A DNA stretch of 61,460 nucleotides from a virus. Position numbers and translations under genes: made by a program. Positions 1 through 6,490 of the stretch are shown in pieces. Each line of letters opens with the position of its first letter. Position 1 is the first letter of the stretch. The notes below the pieces were generated by a model. That model searched no databases and had not been told where the DNA came from. It saw nothing but the letters and a program-made list of their open reading frames with translations. The stretch covers positions 1-61,460 of IMG/VR virus record IMGVR_UViG_3300025674_000039. One strand, 5' to 3'.

Positions 1-2
1 TC

Positions 3-311
3 AAGAATGACCTGTTCCCTGAATATAAATCATGGGATCAACTTACACCCAAGACCTTGGATGTTATCAATGATATTGTATCCAACCTTGTGTATGAGGT
101 AGAGCGTCAGTTCAAAGAGACACACCAGGAATACAAAACTGATGATGATGAGATCTTCATTCCTTATCGTAGTTTCAAAGAGAATGTAACAGAAGCACTC
201 AAAGAAGCAATGCCATGTGCTCTCGAAAAACACAATCAGGAAGTTCTTGCTAAACTTGAATGTCCTCCTTGTGATACACTACAATGTAGCGATCACTTGA
301 CTGACGAATAA
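3..311 (+). CDS. C-terminal part of an unknown gene (truncated by window edge)
   Basis: The frame is open from the first bases to a TAA at 309-311 and has no in-frame ATG near the edge, so the gene begins upstream of the window. The visible ~102 residues are acidic and mixed helical, with a run of Asp near TDDDE and a Cys cluster (CPPC, then LQC) near the end. I do not recognise the family. It is followed by a strong terminator at 408-433, so it closes an upstream transcription unit. Confidence 0.7.
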   Translation, partial: KNDLFPEYKSWDQLTPKTLDVINDIVSNLVYEVERQFKETHQEYKTDDDEIFIPYRSFKENVTEALKEAMPCALEKHNQEVLAKLECPPCDTLQCSDHLTDE

Positions 312-407
312 ATTTTTTCATTCTCTATTTGAAAATCGACTTTTGTTTTCAAAAATACCGGAAAAAAAATCCGGCAAAATTTTTGACTCTCAGGGTCGCA
401 TGTGAAG

Positions 408-433
408 AATAGGGTCTTCGGACCCTATTTTTT
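408..433 (+). terminator. Rho-independent terminator with UUCG tetraloop
   Basis: A 9-bp stem (AATAGGGTC / GACCCTATT) closes a TTCG loop through a C-G pair and runs directly into a T tract. This is the especially stable C(UUCG)G hairpin form. It separates the truncated upstream gene from the talC region. Confidence 0.9.
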
Positions 434-464
434 ATGATATAGATATTTCTAAAAGATTTAAAGC

Positions 465-773
465 ATGATTACCTCAGAAACTCCATATAAAATGGTAGAA
501 ATAATTCATGATACTTGGCCACAATTATTTCGTCCTGGGGTAAATAGTAGTAAAAACACGATAGTGTACAAACAGGAACGTCTAAACATAAAAAATGAAG
601 AATGTTCAAAACTTTGGCATGAATGGTTTGAATTGTTTAATGAAAATGAGACAAGACATACAGAAGAGATGAGCAGGAGAAGAAAGGTTTGGTGCAAATG
701 CTGTGATGAGTTTAGTGCCATGATTCATGAGGAATACCTGAAGATGGTTGAAAAACATGGCAAAATGATGTAA
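465..773 (+). CDS. Hypothetical protein, 102 aa
   Basis: Intact ORF between the terminator and talC, 26 nt upstream of talC. The product is charged and helical with a CKCC cysteine cluster near residue 80 and several Trp. No recognised family. It probably shares a transcript with talC, since only a short AT-rich gap separates them. Confidence 0.65.
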   Translation: MITSETPYKMVEIIHDTWPQLFRPGVNSSKNTIVYKQERLNIKNEECSKLWHEWFELFNENETRHTEEMSRRRKVWCKCCDEFSAMIHEEYLKMVEKHGKMM

Positions 774-799
774 TATATAACGGTAGTCATATTAAAAAG

Positions 800-1459
800 A
801 TGAAAATTTTCCTTGATACGGCAGACCTAGACGAAATTAAAAAAGCAGCACGTACTGGTCTGGTTGATGGAGTCACGACTAATCCTACGCTGATTAAGCG
901 CAGTGGAAGGACTCTCCCTGATGTTGCTCAAGAACTGACTACCAAGTATCCACAGTTTGAAAGCGTTTCTTGTGAAGTGGTTGCAGATACCGCTGAAGAA
1001 ATGATCGAGCAAGCACAGCAGTTTATTGCACTGGGTAGTGAAGCAATCACTATTAAAGTTCCTTGCACTGTAGAAGGATTGATTGCATGTAAATCACTCT
1101 CTGTTCTTGGAATTAAAACAAATGTAACTCTTGTGTTCTCTGTGGCACAAGCAATCATGGCAGCGAAAGCAGGTGCTACATACATCTCACCTTTTGTTGG
1201 ACGTTGTAATGACAATTCTTTCAGTGGTGTAGAACTGGTCCGTGCTATTGCTGGAACTCTTGCTGCTCATGGAAGTGAAACTCAAGTGCTCGCAGCATCT
1301 CTTCGTGATTGCCATCATGTTTCTAGATGCTATCTGTATGGTGCAAAGGTCGTTACAATGCCTCCTAAGGTCTTCTGGGCAATGTATGAGCATGTTCTTA
1401 CCCGTGAAGGTTTGGCGCTCTTCCAGGCGGACTGGGATGCTGCTAAGGAGCAATCCTGA
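800..1459 (+). CDS. talC: Transaldolase, TalC type
   Basis: 219 aa, the usual length of the short TalC/fructose-6-phosphate-aldolase-like subfamily. The N-terminus MKIFLDTADLDEI, the TTNPT motif (N28), Glu59 in SCEVVAD and the Schiff-base Lys86 in TIKVPCT are all visible. Glu59, where fructose-6-phosphate aldolases have Gln, favours true transaldolase activity: transfer of dihydroxyacetone units between sedoheptulose-7-P or fructose-6-P and aldose phosphates. Family knowledge: cyanophage TalC feeds the pentose phosphate pathway during infection, supplying NADPH and ribose-5-P for nucleotides, typically with phage CP12, which is also present here (53608-53835). Confidence 0.96.
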   Translation: MKIFLDTADLDEIKKAARTGLVDGVTTNPTLIKRSGRTLPDVAQELTTKYPQFESVSCEVVADTAEEMIEQAQQFIALGSEAITIKVPCTVEGLIACKSLSVLGIKTNVTLVFSVAQAIMAAKAGATYISPFVGRCNDNSFSGVELVRAIAGTLAAHGSETQVLAASLRDCHHVSRCYLYGAKVVTMPPKVFWAMYEHVLTREGLALFQADWDAAKEQS

Positions 1460-1463
1460 ACTG

Positions 1464-1471
1464 TATAAATA
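1464..1471 (+). promoter_or_regulatory. T4-type late promoter TATAAATA
   Basis: Exact TATAAATA 27 nt upstream of the next start codon (1498), in the gap after talC. It matches the T4 late promoter consensus read by the gp55/gp33-modified host polymerase. Confidence 0.75.
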
Positions 1472-1497
1472 AAAATAACAGTTGATTCAGATCTTTA

Positions 1498-1839
1498 ATG
1501 GATTACTCTCAGTTATCTGAACAAGAGAAGATTGAAATGTTCAATCTTCGTAAAGCTGATCATCCTATCTCTAGACATACTTTTAAAGTAGAGATTCGTC
1601 CTGGAGTAATCCATTATAACACTATTGAGATTGGTAAAAAGTACAGAATCAATAGACCTGGATTAAAAGCGGCGCATAATAGAGAAGTTCAGATAATAGA
1701 TTTCGCATATAAAAAGAAAGAAGGTGGTAAGGACGCAGTTTACGACGACGCTATTCCGTTAGGAGTCGTCGTAAAATTCACAGATAGAAATGTGAAAGGT
1801 TCTTATTATGACATGCTTGATCTAGTAGAAGTTAACTAA
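1498..1839 (+). CDS. Hypothetical protein, 113 aa
   Basis: Lies directly behind a late promoter and just before an HNH endonuclease gene. The product is basic in the middle, with beta-type segments (VEIRPGVIHYNTIEIGKKY; VVVKFTDRNVKGSYYDMLDLVEV) suggesting a small beta barrel. The family is not recognised. The late promoter suggests expression with virion genes. Confidence 0.7.
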   Translation: MDYSQLSEQEKIEMFNLRKADHPISRHTFKVEIRPGVIHYNTIEIGKKYRINRPGLKAAHNREVQIIDFAYKKKEGGKDAVYDDAIPLGVVVKFTDRNVKGSYYDMLDLVEVN

Positions 1840-1847
1840 GAGAGTTT

Positions 1848-2222
1848 ATGCCATTTTACAAGTCTTTCCGGGATTATTTGTATAACTTACATGCATCTAA
1901 TTCAGGAGAAGCGCGGAGGATGTGGAAAGCATCTATTAAAGAAAAGTGGAATCACAAATGTGCATATTGTGGTTCAGATAAAGAAATCACAATCGACCAT
2001 ATAGTTCCTCAAGCATTAGGAGGAATTGATTTTTCCCCAAATGTTGTTGCTTGTTGTAGATCTTGTAATCACGACAAGGGACACGAAGATTGGAAAGATT
2101 GGTACAAAAGACAACCATTTTTCGATCCAAAACGTATGCATGACATTGTTGAGTGGATGAAACCACACAAAGAAAAAAACTCTTTACACAAATATCGTCC
2201 AAGAAAAACAAAAGTTTATTGA
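1848..2222 (+). CDS. HNH endonuclease, 124 aa
   Basis: Contains the HNH core in order: CAYC (C38, C41), the catalytic IDHIVP (H51), GG, an Asn near 65, and ACCRSCNHDKG (C70, C73). The paired cysteines would bind the structural zinc and H51 with the downstream Asn/His the catalytic metal. The arrangement is typical of small freestanding HNH nucleases in T4-like phages, either homing endonucleases or restriction-like enzymes. The TGA overlaps the spacing to the glutaredoxin gene, so the genes are probably co-transcribed. Target unknown. Confidence 0.85.
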   Translation: MPFYKSFRDYLYNLHASNSGEARRMWKASIKEKWNHKCAYCGSDKEITIDHIVPQALGGIDFSPNVVACCRSCNHDKGHEDWKDWYKRQPFFDPKRMHDIVEWMKPHKEKNSLHKYRPRKTKVY

Positions 2223-2224
2223 TT

Positions 2225-2464
2225 ATGGATTTCATTGTTTATTCGAAGGAAAAGTGCCCTTATTGCTATAAGATTGAGCAAGTCCTTCAACTGACCGGTA
2301 AAAAATTTGTGATCTACAAATTAGATAGAGATTTCGATAGAACCGAGTTCATTGAAAAGTTCGGAGAGGGATCTACTTTTCCTCAAGTTTTGTATAATGA
2401 CCAGAAATTGGGAGGTTGCATTGACACAATCAAATTCCTCAAACAACAAAGAATCGGAATCTAA
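2225..2464 (+). CDS. Glutaredoxin
   Basis: 79 aa with the dithiol site CPYC (C11, C14) after a beta strand, the cis-proline loop TFPQV (P53) and the GG motif after it, all standard for glutaredoxins. The start at 2225 gives the normal N-terminus of the fold (MDFIVYSKEKCPYC); upstream in-frame codons lie inside the HNH gene. Likely role: electron donor to ribonucleotide reductase or protein deglutathionylation. A degenerate relative lacking the CxxC lies at 47630-47866. Confidence 0.92.
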   Translation: MDFIVYSKEKCPYCYKIEQVLQLTGKKFVIYKLDRDFDRTEFIEKFGEGSTFPQVLYNDQKLGGCIDTIKFLKQQRIGI

Positions 2465-2636
2465 CCTAAATAATATTACTGAAAGATCAAATCGTGGTGT
2501 AGATCTAATACTTAACGGAGGTAAAAAAAAGCAAGCACACCCACTCGACTTTAGATTTGAGCAGATAGTTTGCTTTTTTAAGAGAGAAGTGACTATCGCA
2601 TTCCAATTTTCATTGGACATTAAGAAAAAACGATAG
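2397..2636 (+). CDS. Small hypothetical protein overlapping the glutaredoxin gene
   Basis: The 190-nt gap after the glutaredoxin gene is open in one other frame and encodes a protein-like C-terminal half (a basic GGKKKQ segment, then HPLDFRFEQIVCFF and a terminal IKKKR). The only in-frame ATG is at 2397, inside the glutaredoxin gene, so the start is uncertain and the overlap of 68 nt is long. It may be a conserved cyanophage small protein, but I cannot name a family. Confidence 0.45.
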   Translation: MTRNWEVALTQSNSSNNKESESNLNNITERSNRGVDLILNGGKKKQAHPLDFRFEQIVCFFKREVTIAFQFSLDIKKKR

Positions 2637-2653
2637 TTTTAGGAGAAAGACCC

Positions 2654-2887
2654 ATGGTAGCAGTAAGTTTAGTTTTCGGTTCATTTTTAACCGTACTGTT
2701 CCTTGTAGTTGGATTAATTGGTGGTTGGTGTGTGAGAGAATATATGCTAAAATATCAAGACAGACCCTCGTTACATCCAGAATTTTTTGATGAGCATGGG
2801 AATGTCTTACCGGATGAGATAGTTGCTTTGTCTATTTCGCAAGATTTCTTCTCCGACGAAGAATATGATGATGAAGACGAAAACTGA
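2654..2887 (+). CDS. Small membrane protein, 77 aa
   Basis: An N-terminal hydrophobic helix (residues ~4-26, rich in V, L, F and G) is followed by a soluble tail ending in an acidic stretch (DEEYDDEDEN). An AGGAGA ribosome site lies 8 nt upstream. One transmembrane segment with an acidic cytoplasmic tail is likely; the function is not recognised. Confidence 0.75.
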   Translation: MVAVSLVFGSFLTVLFLVVGLIGGWCVREYMLKYQDRPSLHPEFFDEHGNVLPDEIVALSISQDFFSDEEYDDEDEN

Positions 2888-2890
2888 CAT

Positions 2891-2897
2891 CTAAATA
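2891..2897 (+). promoter_or_regulatory. Late promoter CTAAATA
   Basis: CTAAATA, the common cyanophage variant of the T4 late box, 29 nt before the next start codon (2926). The same form recurs at 6487, 13442, 13475 (minus) and 36479. Confidence 0.6.
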
Positions 2898-2925
2898 CTA
2901 ACATCGCTATTCATTGTAAAAGAAT

Positions 2926-3495
2926 ATGACATCGACAAAGAAAAAAGCAGCAACAAAACCAATTCCAGATCTTCCTCCAAATCCTTTTGTATTTGAAATT
3001 CTGGAATTGGCATCAAAACAGAGAAGTGTTGCTAAAAAAGTTGAAGTTCTCAAAAAGTACGAGCATCCTTGCCTTAAATCAATTTTCATCTGGAACTTTG
3101 ATGATAGTATTTTAAGCGAACTCCCTGAGGGTGATGTTCCTTATGCTGCAGTCGATGAGCAAGATTCTTTCAAAGGAACATTAACTGAAAAGATTGATTC
3201 TATGGTTGGGTCCATGGAAGAACTTAATTCAAAATCTCTTGGATCACAAGATCAGGGTAAATCTTCTATTCGTAAAGAATACCAAAAGTTTTTTAACTTT
3301 ATCAAAGGCGGTAATCCATCTCTCAGTGGTCTTCGTAGAGAGACAATGTTTATCAACATTCTGCAAGGTCTTCATCCTCTCGAAGCACAGATTATCTGTC
3401 TAGTAAAAGATAAAAATCTTACTAATAAGTACAAAATTAGTAAGCAGGTAGTTTCCGATGCATATCCTGATATTATGTGGGGAAACCGGTCCTGA
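2926..3495 (+). CDS. DUF6433-like phage protein, 189 aa
   Basis: A Lys/Pro-rich start is followed by FEILELASKQRS, a KKYEHPCLKSI segment and the conserved C-terminal block LRRETMFINILQGLHPLEA with VKDKNL. From memory this layout (FEIL near the N-terminus, the KYE.P.L segment, GGNP then LxRETMF and EGLHP-like) matches the phage family DUF6433, of unknown function. It sits behind a late promoter, so late expression is inferred. A family search would settle the name. Confidence 0.7.
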   Translation: MTSTKKKAATKPIPDLPPNPFVFEILELASKQRSVAKKVEVLKKYEHPCLKSIFIWNFDDSILSELPEGDVPYAAVDEQDSFKGTLTEKIDSMVGSMEELNSKSLGSQDQGKSSIRKEYQKFFNFIKGGNPSLSGLRRETMFINILQGLHPLEAQIICLVKDKNLTNKYKISKQVVSDAYPDIMWGNRS

Positions 3496-3519
3496 AGTTG
3501 TAAATTAATTTTTTTCGAT

Positions 3520-3870
3520 ATGGCAAATGCAGTTGAAACTCTAGAAAAAACAGAGCAGATTCAAATGGAACACTGGACTCAATTAGAAAGAGATGAATCT
3601 CCCAAAAGGTACGGATGCACTATCATGATTTCTAATGGGTCTTGGGAACAAGTTTGTACGACTGATGCACCATATGATGCAAAAATCGTTACATACTATG
3701 TTGACGGTCAAAAATGCCATGATTTGACTAGAAGTCAGAAAGAAGTACGTATCTTTGATATGTACTATGATAAGTTTGGTAAGAATCTCAAAAGCATTGA
3801 ATTTGGTTATGGTAAGGCAAATCCAAAGACCTGGGGATACGAAGCGCCAAAGGATAAAAAGAAGAAATAA
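3520..3870 (+). CDS. Hypothetical protein, 116 aa
   Basis: Begins 25 nt after the DUF6433-like gene, probably in the same transcript. The product has a beta-rich middle (GCTIMISNGSWEQVCTTDAP), three Cys and a strongly basic tail (KDKKKK). No family recognised. It ends just before an early-type promoter at 3904-3932. Confidence 0.7.
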   Translation: MANAVETLEKTEQIQMEHWTQLERDESPKRYGCTIMISNGSWEQVCTTDAPYDAKIVTYYVDGQKCHDLTRSQKEVRIFDMYYDKFGKNLKSIEFGYGKANPKTWGYEAPKDKKKK

Positions 3871-3903
3871 ATCTTAAAATTGTATCATAAGTTACAAAAC
3901 TAC

Positions 3904-3932
3904 TTGCATATATAGACCATAGGAGTTATAAT
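3904..3932 (+). promoter_or_regulatory. Sigma70-type promoter for the small-peptide/RNA cassette
   Basis: TTGCAT (3904-3909), a 17-nt spacer and a perfect TATAAT (3927-3932). The expected start of transcription is near 3939-3941, which places the conserved CGTTCATCTC (3942-3951) at the very 5' end of the RNA, immediately before the ATG at 3952. No ribosome binding site fits in so short a leader. Confidence 0.75.
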
Positions 3933-3941
3933 ACTCTAGTA

Positions 3942-4174
3942 CGTTCATCTCATGCTCAGTATCTTACTGGCATTGACCTTAGCCCATCATGCAGACGGCA
4001 GCCCCTACGGGTGGCATATGTCGTGTGAAAGGTTTTTACAAAAACGAATTGAAATCCTAATGGATGACAATTTAGATAGACGATCTAAATATAATCTGAT
4101 AGGTTATTTTAGATCTAAAGTAGAAGGTCAATGTAATCAGACATTGACATGAGACGCAAGTAAGTCGCGGAACG
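3942..4174 (+). promoter_or_regulatory. Split RNA element bracketing peptide gene 1
   Basis: The 5' half is CGTTCATCTC (3942-3951), directly before the ATG. The 3' half (4153-4174, 22 nt) starts right after the stop with GACGCAAGTAAGT and ends with GGAACG. CGTTC can pair with GAACG across the 66-codon gene. The blocks resemble the conserved core of glutamine riboswitches as I remember it (CGUUCA, then GACGGAAGUAGG, then GGAACG), with 11 of 13 matches in the middle block. The same pair recurs around the next gene. A functional aptamer is inferred, not shown. Confidence 0.5.
3952..4152 (+). CDS. Small two-cysteine peptide 1, 66 aa
   Basis: A hydrophobic N-terminus (MLSILLALTLA) resembles a short signal or anchor. 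It is followed by two Cys 36 residues apart flanking a charged helical segment. Peptide 2 (4188-4349) has the same plan (hydrophobic start, Cys, about 34 residues, Cys), so the two look like diverged paralogues, perhaps exported disulphide-linked helical hairpins. Start chosen because the ATG abuts the conserved CGTTCATCTC and lies about 12 nt from the predicted transcript start. Confidence 0.7.
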   Translation: MLSILLALTLAHHADGSPYGWHMSCERFLQKRIEILMDDNLDRRSKYNLIGYFRSKVEGQCNQTLT

Positions 4175-4177
4175 GAG

Positions 4178-4356
4178 CGTTCATCCCATGATTGATCTTT
4201 TACTCTATGTCTCTATTGCCTGTCAAGATGCTGCCGATATGATCGGTCGTGTCAAGGCAAATGAATCCATGAGTAAAATTGTCAGAGCAGAGATTGTTGA
4301 AACTTTAAAAGAAGCAACACCTCAGTGTAAGTGGGACGCAAACGACTGAAGGAACG
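4178..4356 (+). promoter_or_regulatory. Split RNA element bracketing peptide gene 2
   Basis: The 5' half CGTTCATCCC (4178-4187) touches the ATG at 4188. The 3' half (4335-4356, again exactly 22 nt) begins with GACGCAA inside the last codons of the gene and ends in GAAGGAACG. Locally, GAACG (4170-4174) can also form a hairpin with CGTTC (4178-4182) around a GAG loop containing part of the GGAG ribosome site. Two exclusive pairings, local versus across the gene, are therefore possible. Confidence 0.5.
4188..4349 (+). CDS. Small two-cysteine peptide 2, 53 aa
   Basis: Hydrophobic N-terminus MIDLLLYVSIA, then Cys12, a helical charged region and Cys47, followed by KWDAND and stop. Same architecture as peptide 1 just upstream. 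A GGAG sequence lies 10 nt before the ATG but within a possible hairpin. The last codons overlap the conserved GACGCAA block of the RNA element, so the coding sequence and the RNA motif are interlocked. Confidence 0.7.
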   Translation: MIDLLLYVSIACQDAADMIGRVKANESMSKIVRAEIVETLKEATPQCKWDAND

Positions 4357-4417
4357 GGGAAACGGATCCTGCGAAAGCAGAGAAGGTTAACTTTCCATTC
4401 TATTCAGGTAACGACAA
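4357..4417 (+). promoter_or_regulatory. Structured leader of the DUF4278-like gene
   Basis: The gap between peptide gene 2 and the ATG at 4418 contains CTGC-GAAA-GCAG, a GNRA-capped hairpin, then GAAGG-TTAA-CTTTC, a second hairpin. This much local structure is unusual for a 61-nt phage spacer. It may belong to the RNA element ending at 4356. Confidence 0.4.
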
Positions 4418-4582
4418 ATGAACACACTTTCTTTAATCAAGAAGCAAATCGAAAAGCAAGCAGCTCTTCACGATGCTCAAATTATGATGACCACCTATCG
4501 TGGCGTCAAGTATGAGTGTCAGCAAGGAACTGATGAAGTGCATGGCACTTTCTGCTATCGCGGTCGTACTTACGTTAAGTGA
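4418..4582 (+). CDS. DUF4278-like small protein, 54 aa
   Basis: Carries two YRG boxes (TYRGVKYEC near 27 and CYRGRTYVK at the end). The YRGxxY motif is the hallmark, as I recall it, of DUF4278, a small family seen in cyanobacteria and their phages. A second gene with the motif (LTYRGINY) lies at 4689-4844. Function unknown. Confidence 0.65.
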   Translation: MNTLSLIKKQIEKQAALHDAQIMMTTYRGVKYECQQGTDEVHGTFCYRGRTYVK

Positions 4583-4589
4583 GGACGCC

Positions 4590-4685
4590 ATGCAAGCACT
4601 ACAAGTAGCAACATCAGTTTCTGTTTTAAGTATCGCTTTTCTAGGTATTCTTTACGGTGAATTAAACTTCTTATACAAGAGGTGA
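4590..4685 (+). CDS. 31-residue single-pass membrane peptide
   Basis: GAGG at 4581-4584 is a good ribosome site for the ATG at 4590. The product is almost entirely one transmembrane helix (AT...SVLSIAFLGILYG) with a basic NFLYKR end. Its size and shape recall the tiny one-helix subunits of photosystems and cytochrome b6f, but I see no specific sequence match, so that is only a resemblance. Sits between the two YRG-motif genes. Confidence 0.6.
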   Translation: MQALQVATSVSVLSIAFLGILYGELNFLYKR

Positions 4686-4688
4686 GAC

Positions 4689-4844
4689 ATGCTCAAAATC
4701 AAGATCTCATATGATCTTCCTGAGTATGATTCCGTGAAACATGATCCAGAAAAAGTATTTGCTTTTTTAACATATCGTGGAATTAATTATGCAAAATTGG
4801 TAAATCTCAAATCAAGGTCAATTTTGTCTCCACGAATTAAATGA
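4689..4844 (+). CDS. DUF4278-like small protein, 51 aa
   Basis: Contains LTYRGINYAKL near residue 28, the same YRGxxY box as the gene at 4418. Begins 4 nt after the preceding stop. Ends directly at a strong terminator, so it closes the 3.9-4.85 kb transcription unit. Confidence 0.65.
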   Translation: MLKIKISYDLPEYDSVKHDPEKVFAFLTYRGINYAKLVNLKSRSILSPRIK

Positions 4845-4868
4845 AGGGGTTGTACCCCTTCTTTTTTT
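4844..4868 (+). terminator. Rho-independent terminator
   Basis: AAGGGGT-TGT-ACCCCTT, a 7-bp stem, followed by C and seven T. It begins at the last base of the preceding stop codon and ends the small-gene cassette. Confidence 0.88.
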
Positions 4869-4898
4869 ATGCTATGATGGTGGAAACGTATCAAGGTC

Positions 4899-5069
4899 AT
4901 GGAGAGAGAACGACTTAAACTAATCGTAAGAAATCTAGAACTCCTTGTAGAATCTCTGAAGGTGGAGGTTTACTCTGATCCTAATTCTTACATTGATAAA
5001 AGAGAGAACTTTGATGATCCGCTAGAATATCAAGTTCAGTACGACGACGATGATGGTTATCCTGATTGA
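4899..5069 (+). CDS. Hypothetical protein, 56 aa
   Basis: N-terminal amphipathic helix (MERERLKLIVRNLELLVESL), then an acidic tail ending in a run of Asp. A TATGAT-like box at 4872-4877 sits 27 nt upstream and may be a -10 element. Stop is 2 nt before the next ATG. Not recognised. Confidence 0.6.
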   Translation: MERERLKLIVRNLELLVESLKVEVYSDPNSYIDKRENFDDPLEYQVQYDDDDGYPD

Positions 5070-5071
5070 AA

Positions 5072-5233
5072 ATGAGTAGAGCAAAAGATCTTATTAAGTT
5101 GCTTGAGCGTTTGATCAAGCAAGATCATCTTTATGATGCCGAAAGAATCAAAGAGATGAAAGCGCAACTTCGTGCTGTTAAAGAACAGGTCGAAGAAATG
5201 GAAAGGAACAATTCTAAAGGATTTGGTAAATGA
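5072..5233 (+). CDS. Hypothetical protein, 53 aa
   Basis: Highly charged, mostly helical, with heptad-like Leu spacing (LIKLLERLIKQ ... MKAQLRAVKEQVEEM), so a short coiled coil is likely. Overlaps the thyX start by ATGA, which implies translational coupling with thyX. Confidence 0.6.
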   Translation: MSRAKDLIKLLERLIKQDHLYDAERIKEMKAQLRAVKEQVEEMERNNSKGFGK

Positions 5234-5883
5234 ACGTAAAACTGATCAGTGTAACTCCGGATGCGGAGAAGACCATGGCATATATTGCCCGCGTTTCAAA
5301 TCCAAATAATCAGGAAAACCCCAACTATGCTAAACTGTTGGGTTATTGTATCAAGCACAACCACTGGTCTGTGTTTGAACAGAGTTTTATGACTCTGGAG
5401 ATTGAAACGACACGTGGTCTGGCAGCTCAGATTTTGCGTCACCGTTCGTTTACATATCAAGAGTTTTCTCAACGCTATGCTGATTCTTCCTTACTCTCAG
5501 AGACGATCCCGCTCCCAGAACTTCGCCGTCAGGATACCAAGAATCGTCAGAATTCTATTGACGACATTGATCCTTTCGTCAAGCAGGAGTTCGAGATCAA
5601 AATGAGGAAGCATTTTGATGAAGCAATGGTTCTTTATCAATCAATGCTTGATATAGGTGTAGCAAAAGAGTGTGCTCGCTTTGTGCTTCCTCTGGCAACT
5701 CCTACTCGCTTGTATATGAGTGGTTCCTGCCGTTCTTGGATTCATTATATCGCACTCCGAGAAAAATCAGGAACTCAAAAAGAGCATATGGATATTGCCA
5801 AAGAATGTAAAAAAATCTTTGTAGAGCAGTTTCCAACTTGTGCCGAAGCACTTGGAGGTTTAGATGTAGATTGGGTATTGTAA
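5230..5883 (+). CDS. thyX: Flavin-dependent thymidylate synthase
   Basis: 217 aa, a normal ThyX length. The signature region at R70-Y83 (RHRSFTYQEFSQRY) matches the RHRxxSxxExSxRY motif of FAD-dependent thymidylate synthases, with Thr replacing the Ser-containing position as in many cyanophage copies. It makes dTMP from dUMP using methylenetetrahydrofolate and reduced FAD, supporting phage DNA synthesis. Start fixed by the ATGA overlap with the preceding gene. Confidence 0.95.
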   Translation: MNVKLISVTPDAEKTMAYIARVSNPNNQENPNYAKLLGYCIKHNHWSVFEQSFMTLEIETTRGLAAQILRHRSFTYQEFSQRYADSSLLSETIPLPELRRQDTKNRQNSIDDIDPFVKQEFEIKMRKHFDEAMVLYQSMLDIGVAKECARFVLPLATPTRLYMSGSCRSWIHYIALREKSGTQKEHMDIAKECKKIFVEQFPTCAEALGGLDVDWVL

Positions 5884-5894
5884 TGTAGTGAATG

Positions 5895-5902
5895 TATAAA
5901 TA
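5895..5902 (+). promoter_or_regulatory. T4-type late promoter TATAAATA
   Basis: Exact TATAAATA directly after thyX and 29 nt before the homing endonuclease ATG at 5924. The predicted RNA start (about 5910) excludes the earlier ATG at 5909 as the start codon. Confidence 0.75.
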
Positions 5903-5923
5903 GATATAGTGTATGTTATATCT

Positions 5924-6490
5924 ATGAAAGCAATAACACTTAATGAGGGACAAAAATTTAATAGGTGGGAAGTTATAAGTTCTTCCCCCACAATTCAATA
6001 TTTTGGAACAAGTAACCGTCCTGTTAGATGTTTTCTATGTAAATGTGAATGTGGAGTAGAAAAATTAGTTAGAGGTGATTATCTAACACGAGGAACAAGT
6101 AAAAGTTGTGGTTGTCTTAGATCTGATAGAGCTAAGGAAACTGGAAGAAAACAAAAAACAATAGAATCTTACCACAATAAAATTTATGGTGATTGTAAAA
6201 GATCTGCTAAACACAGAGGAAAGGAGTGGTCTTTAACAAAAAAGGAACACTTTGACATTGTTACAAAACCTTGTTATTATTGTGGAGAACCTCCAATTTT
6301 AAGAGAAAGTAATGTTGGTATTCCATTCTCACATTGGGGGATAGACAGACAAGATAATAGTATTGGATATACTCCTAACAATTCAGTATCTTGCTGTCAT
6401 ATATGTAATACCATGAAAATGGATTTATCTCTAAATAAATTTTCTGAACACATAAAAAAACTCTCTAAAAGATCTTTAGAGTGGAACTAA
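5924..6490 (+). CDS. HNH homing endonuclease with N-terminal zinc-binding region
   Basis: 188 aa. The N-terminal CKCECG ... SKSCGCL (residues ~39-65) is the cysteine-rich DNA-binding segment often seen in phage HNH homing enzymes. The C-terminal half has CYYCG (C117, C120), GIDRQDN (D141), N152 and CCHIC (C158, C161), the HNH zinc and catalytic frame; the usual catalytic His is replaced by GID as in a known HNH subclass. The gene is conspicuously AT-rich next to thyX and phoH and carries its own late promoter, which suggests recent insertion. Confidence 0.88.
   Translation: MKAITLNEGQKFNRWEVISSSPTIQYFGTSNRPVRCFLCKCECGVEKLVRGDYLTRGTSKSCGCLRSDRAKETGRKQKTIESYHNKIYGDCKRSAKHRGKEWSLTKKEHFDIVTKPCYYCGEPPILRESNVGIPFSHWGIDRQDNSIGYTPNNSVSCCHICNTMKMDLSLNKFSEHIKKLSKRSLEWN

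Noticed and set aside
358-382. CCGGA-TCCGG hairpin followed by AAAATTTTT as a second terminator
   Set aside because: Only five base pairs with an eight-base A loop; the much stronger hairpin at 408-433 does the job.
4500-4590. Longer 61-aa version of the membrane peptide starting at 4500
   Set aside because: It would overlap the whole second half of the YRG gene, and a good GAGG site exists only for ATG 4590.
4590-4685. Calling the 31-aa peptide a photosystem or cytochrome b6f subunit
   Set aside because: Only size and hydrophobicity agree; no residue pattern of PetG, PetN, PetL or Psb subunits is seen.
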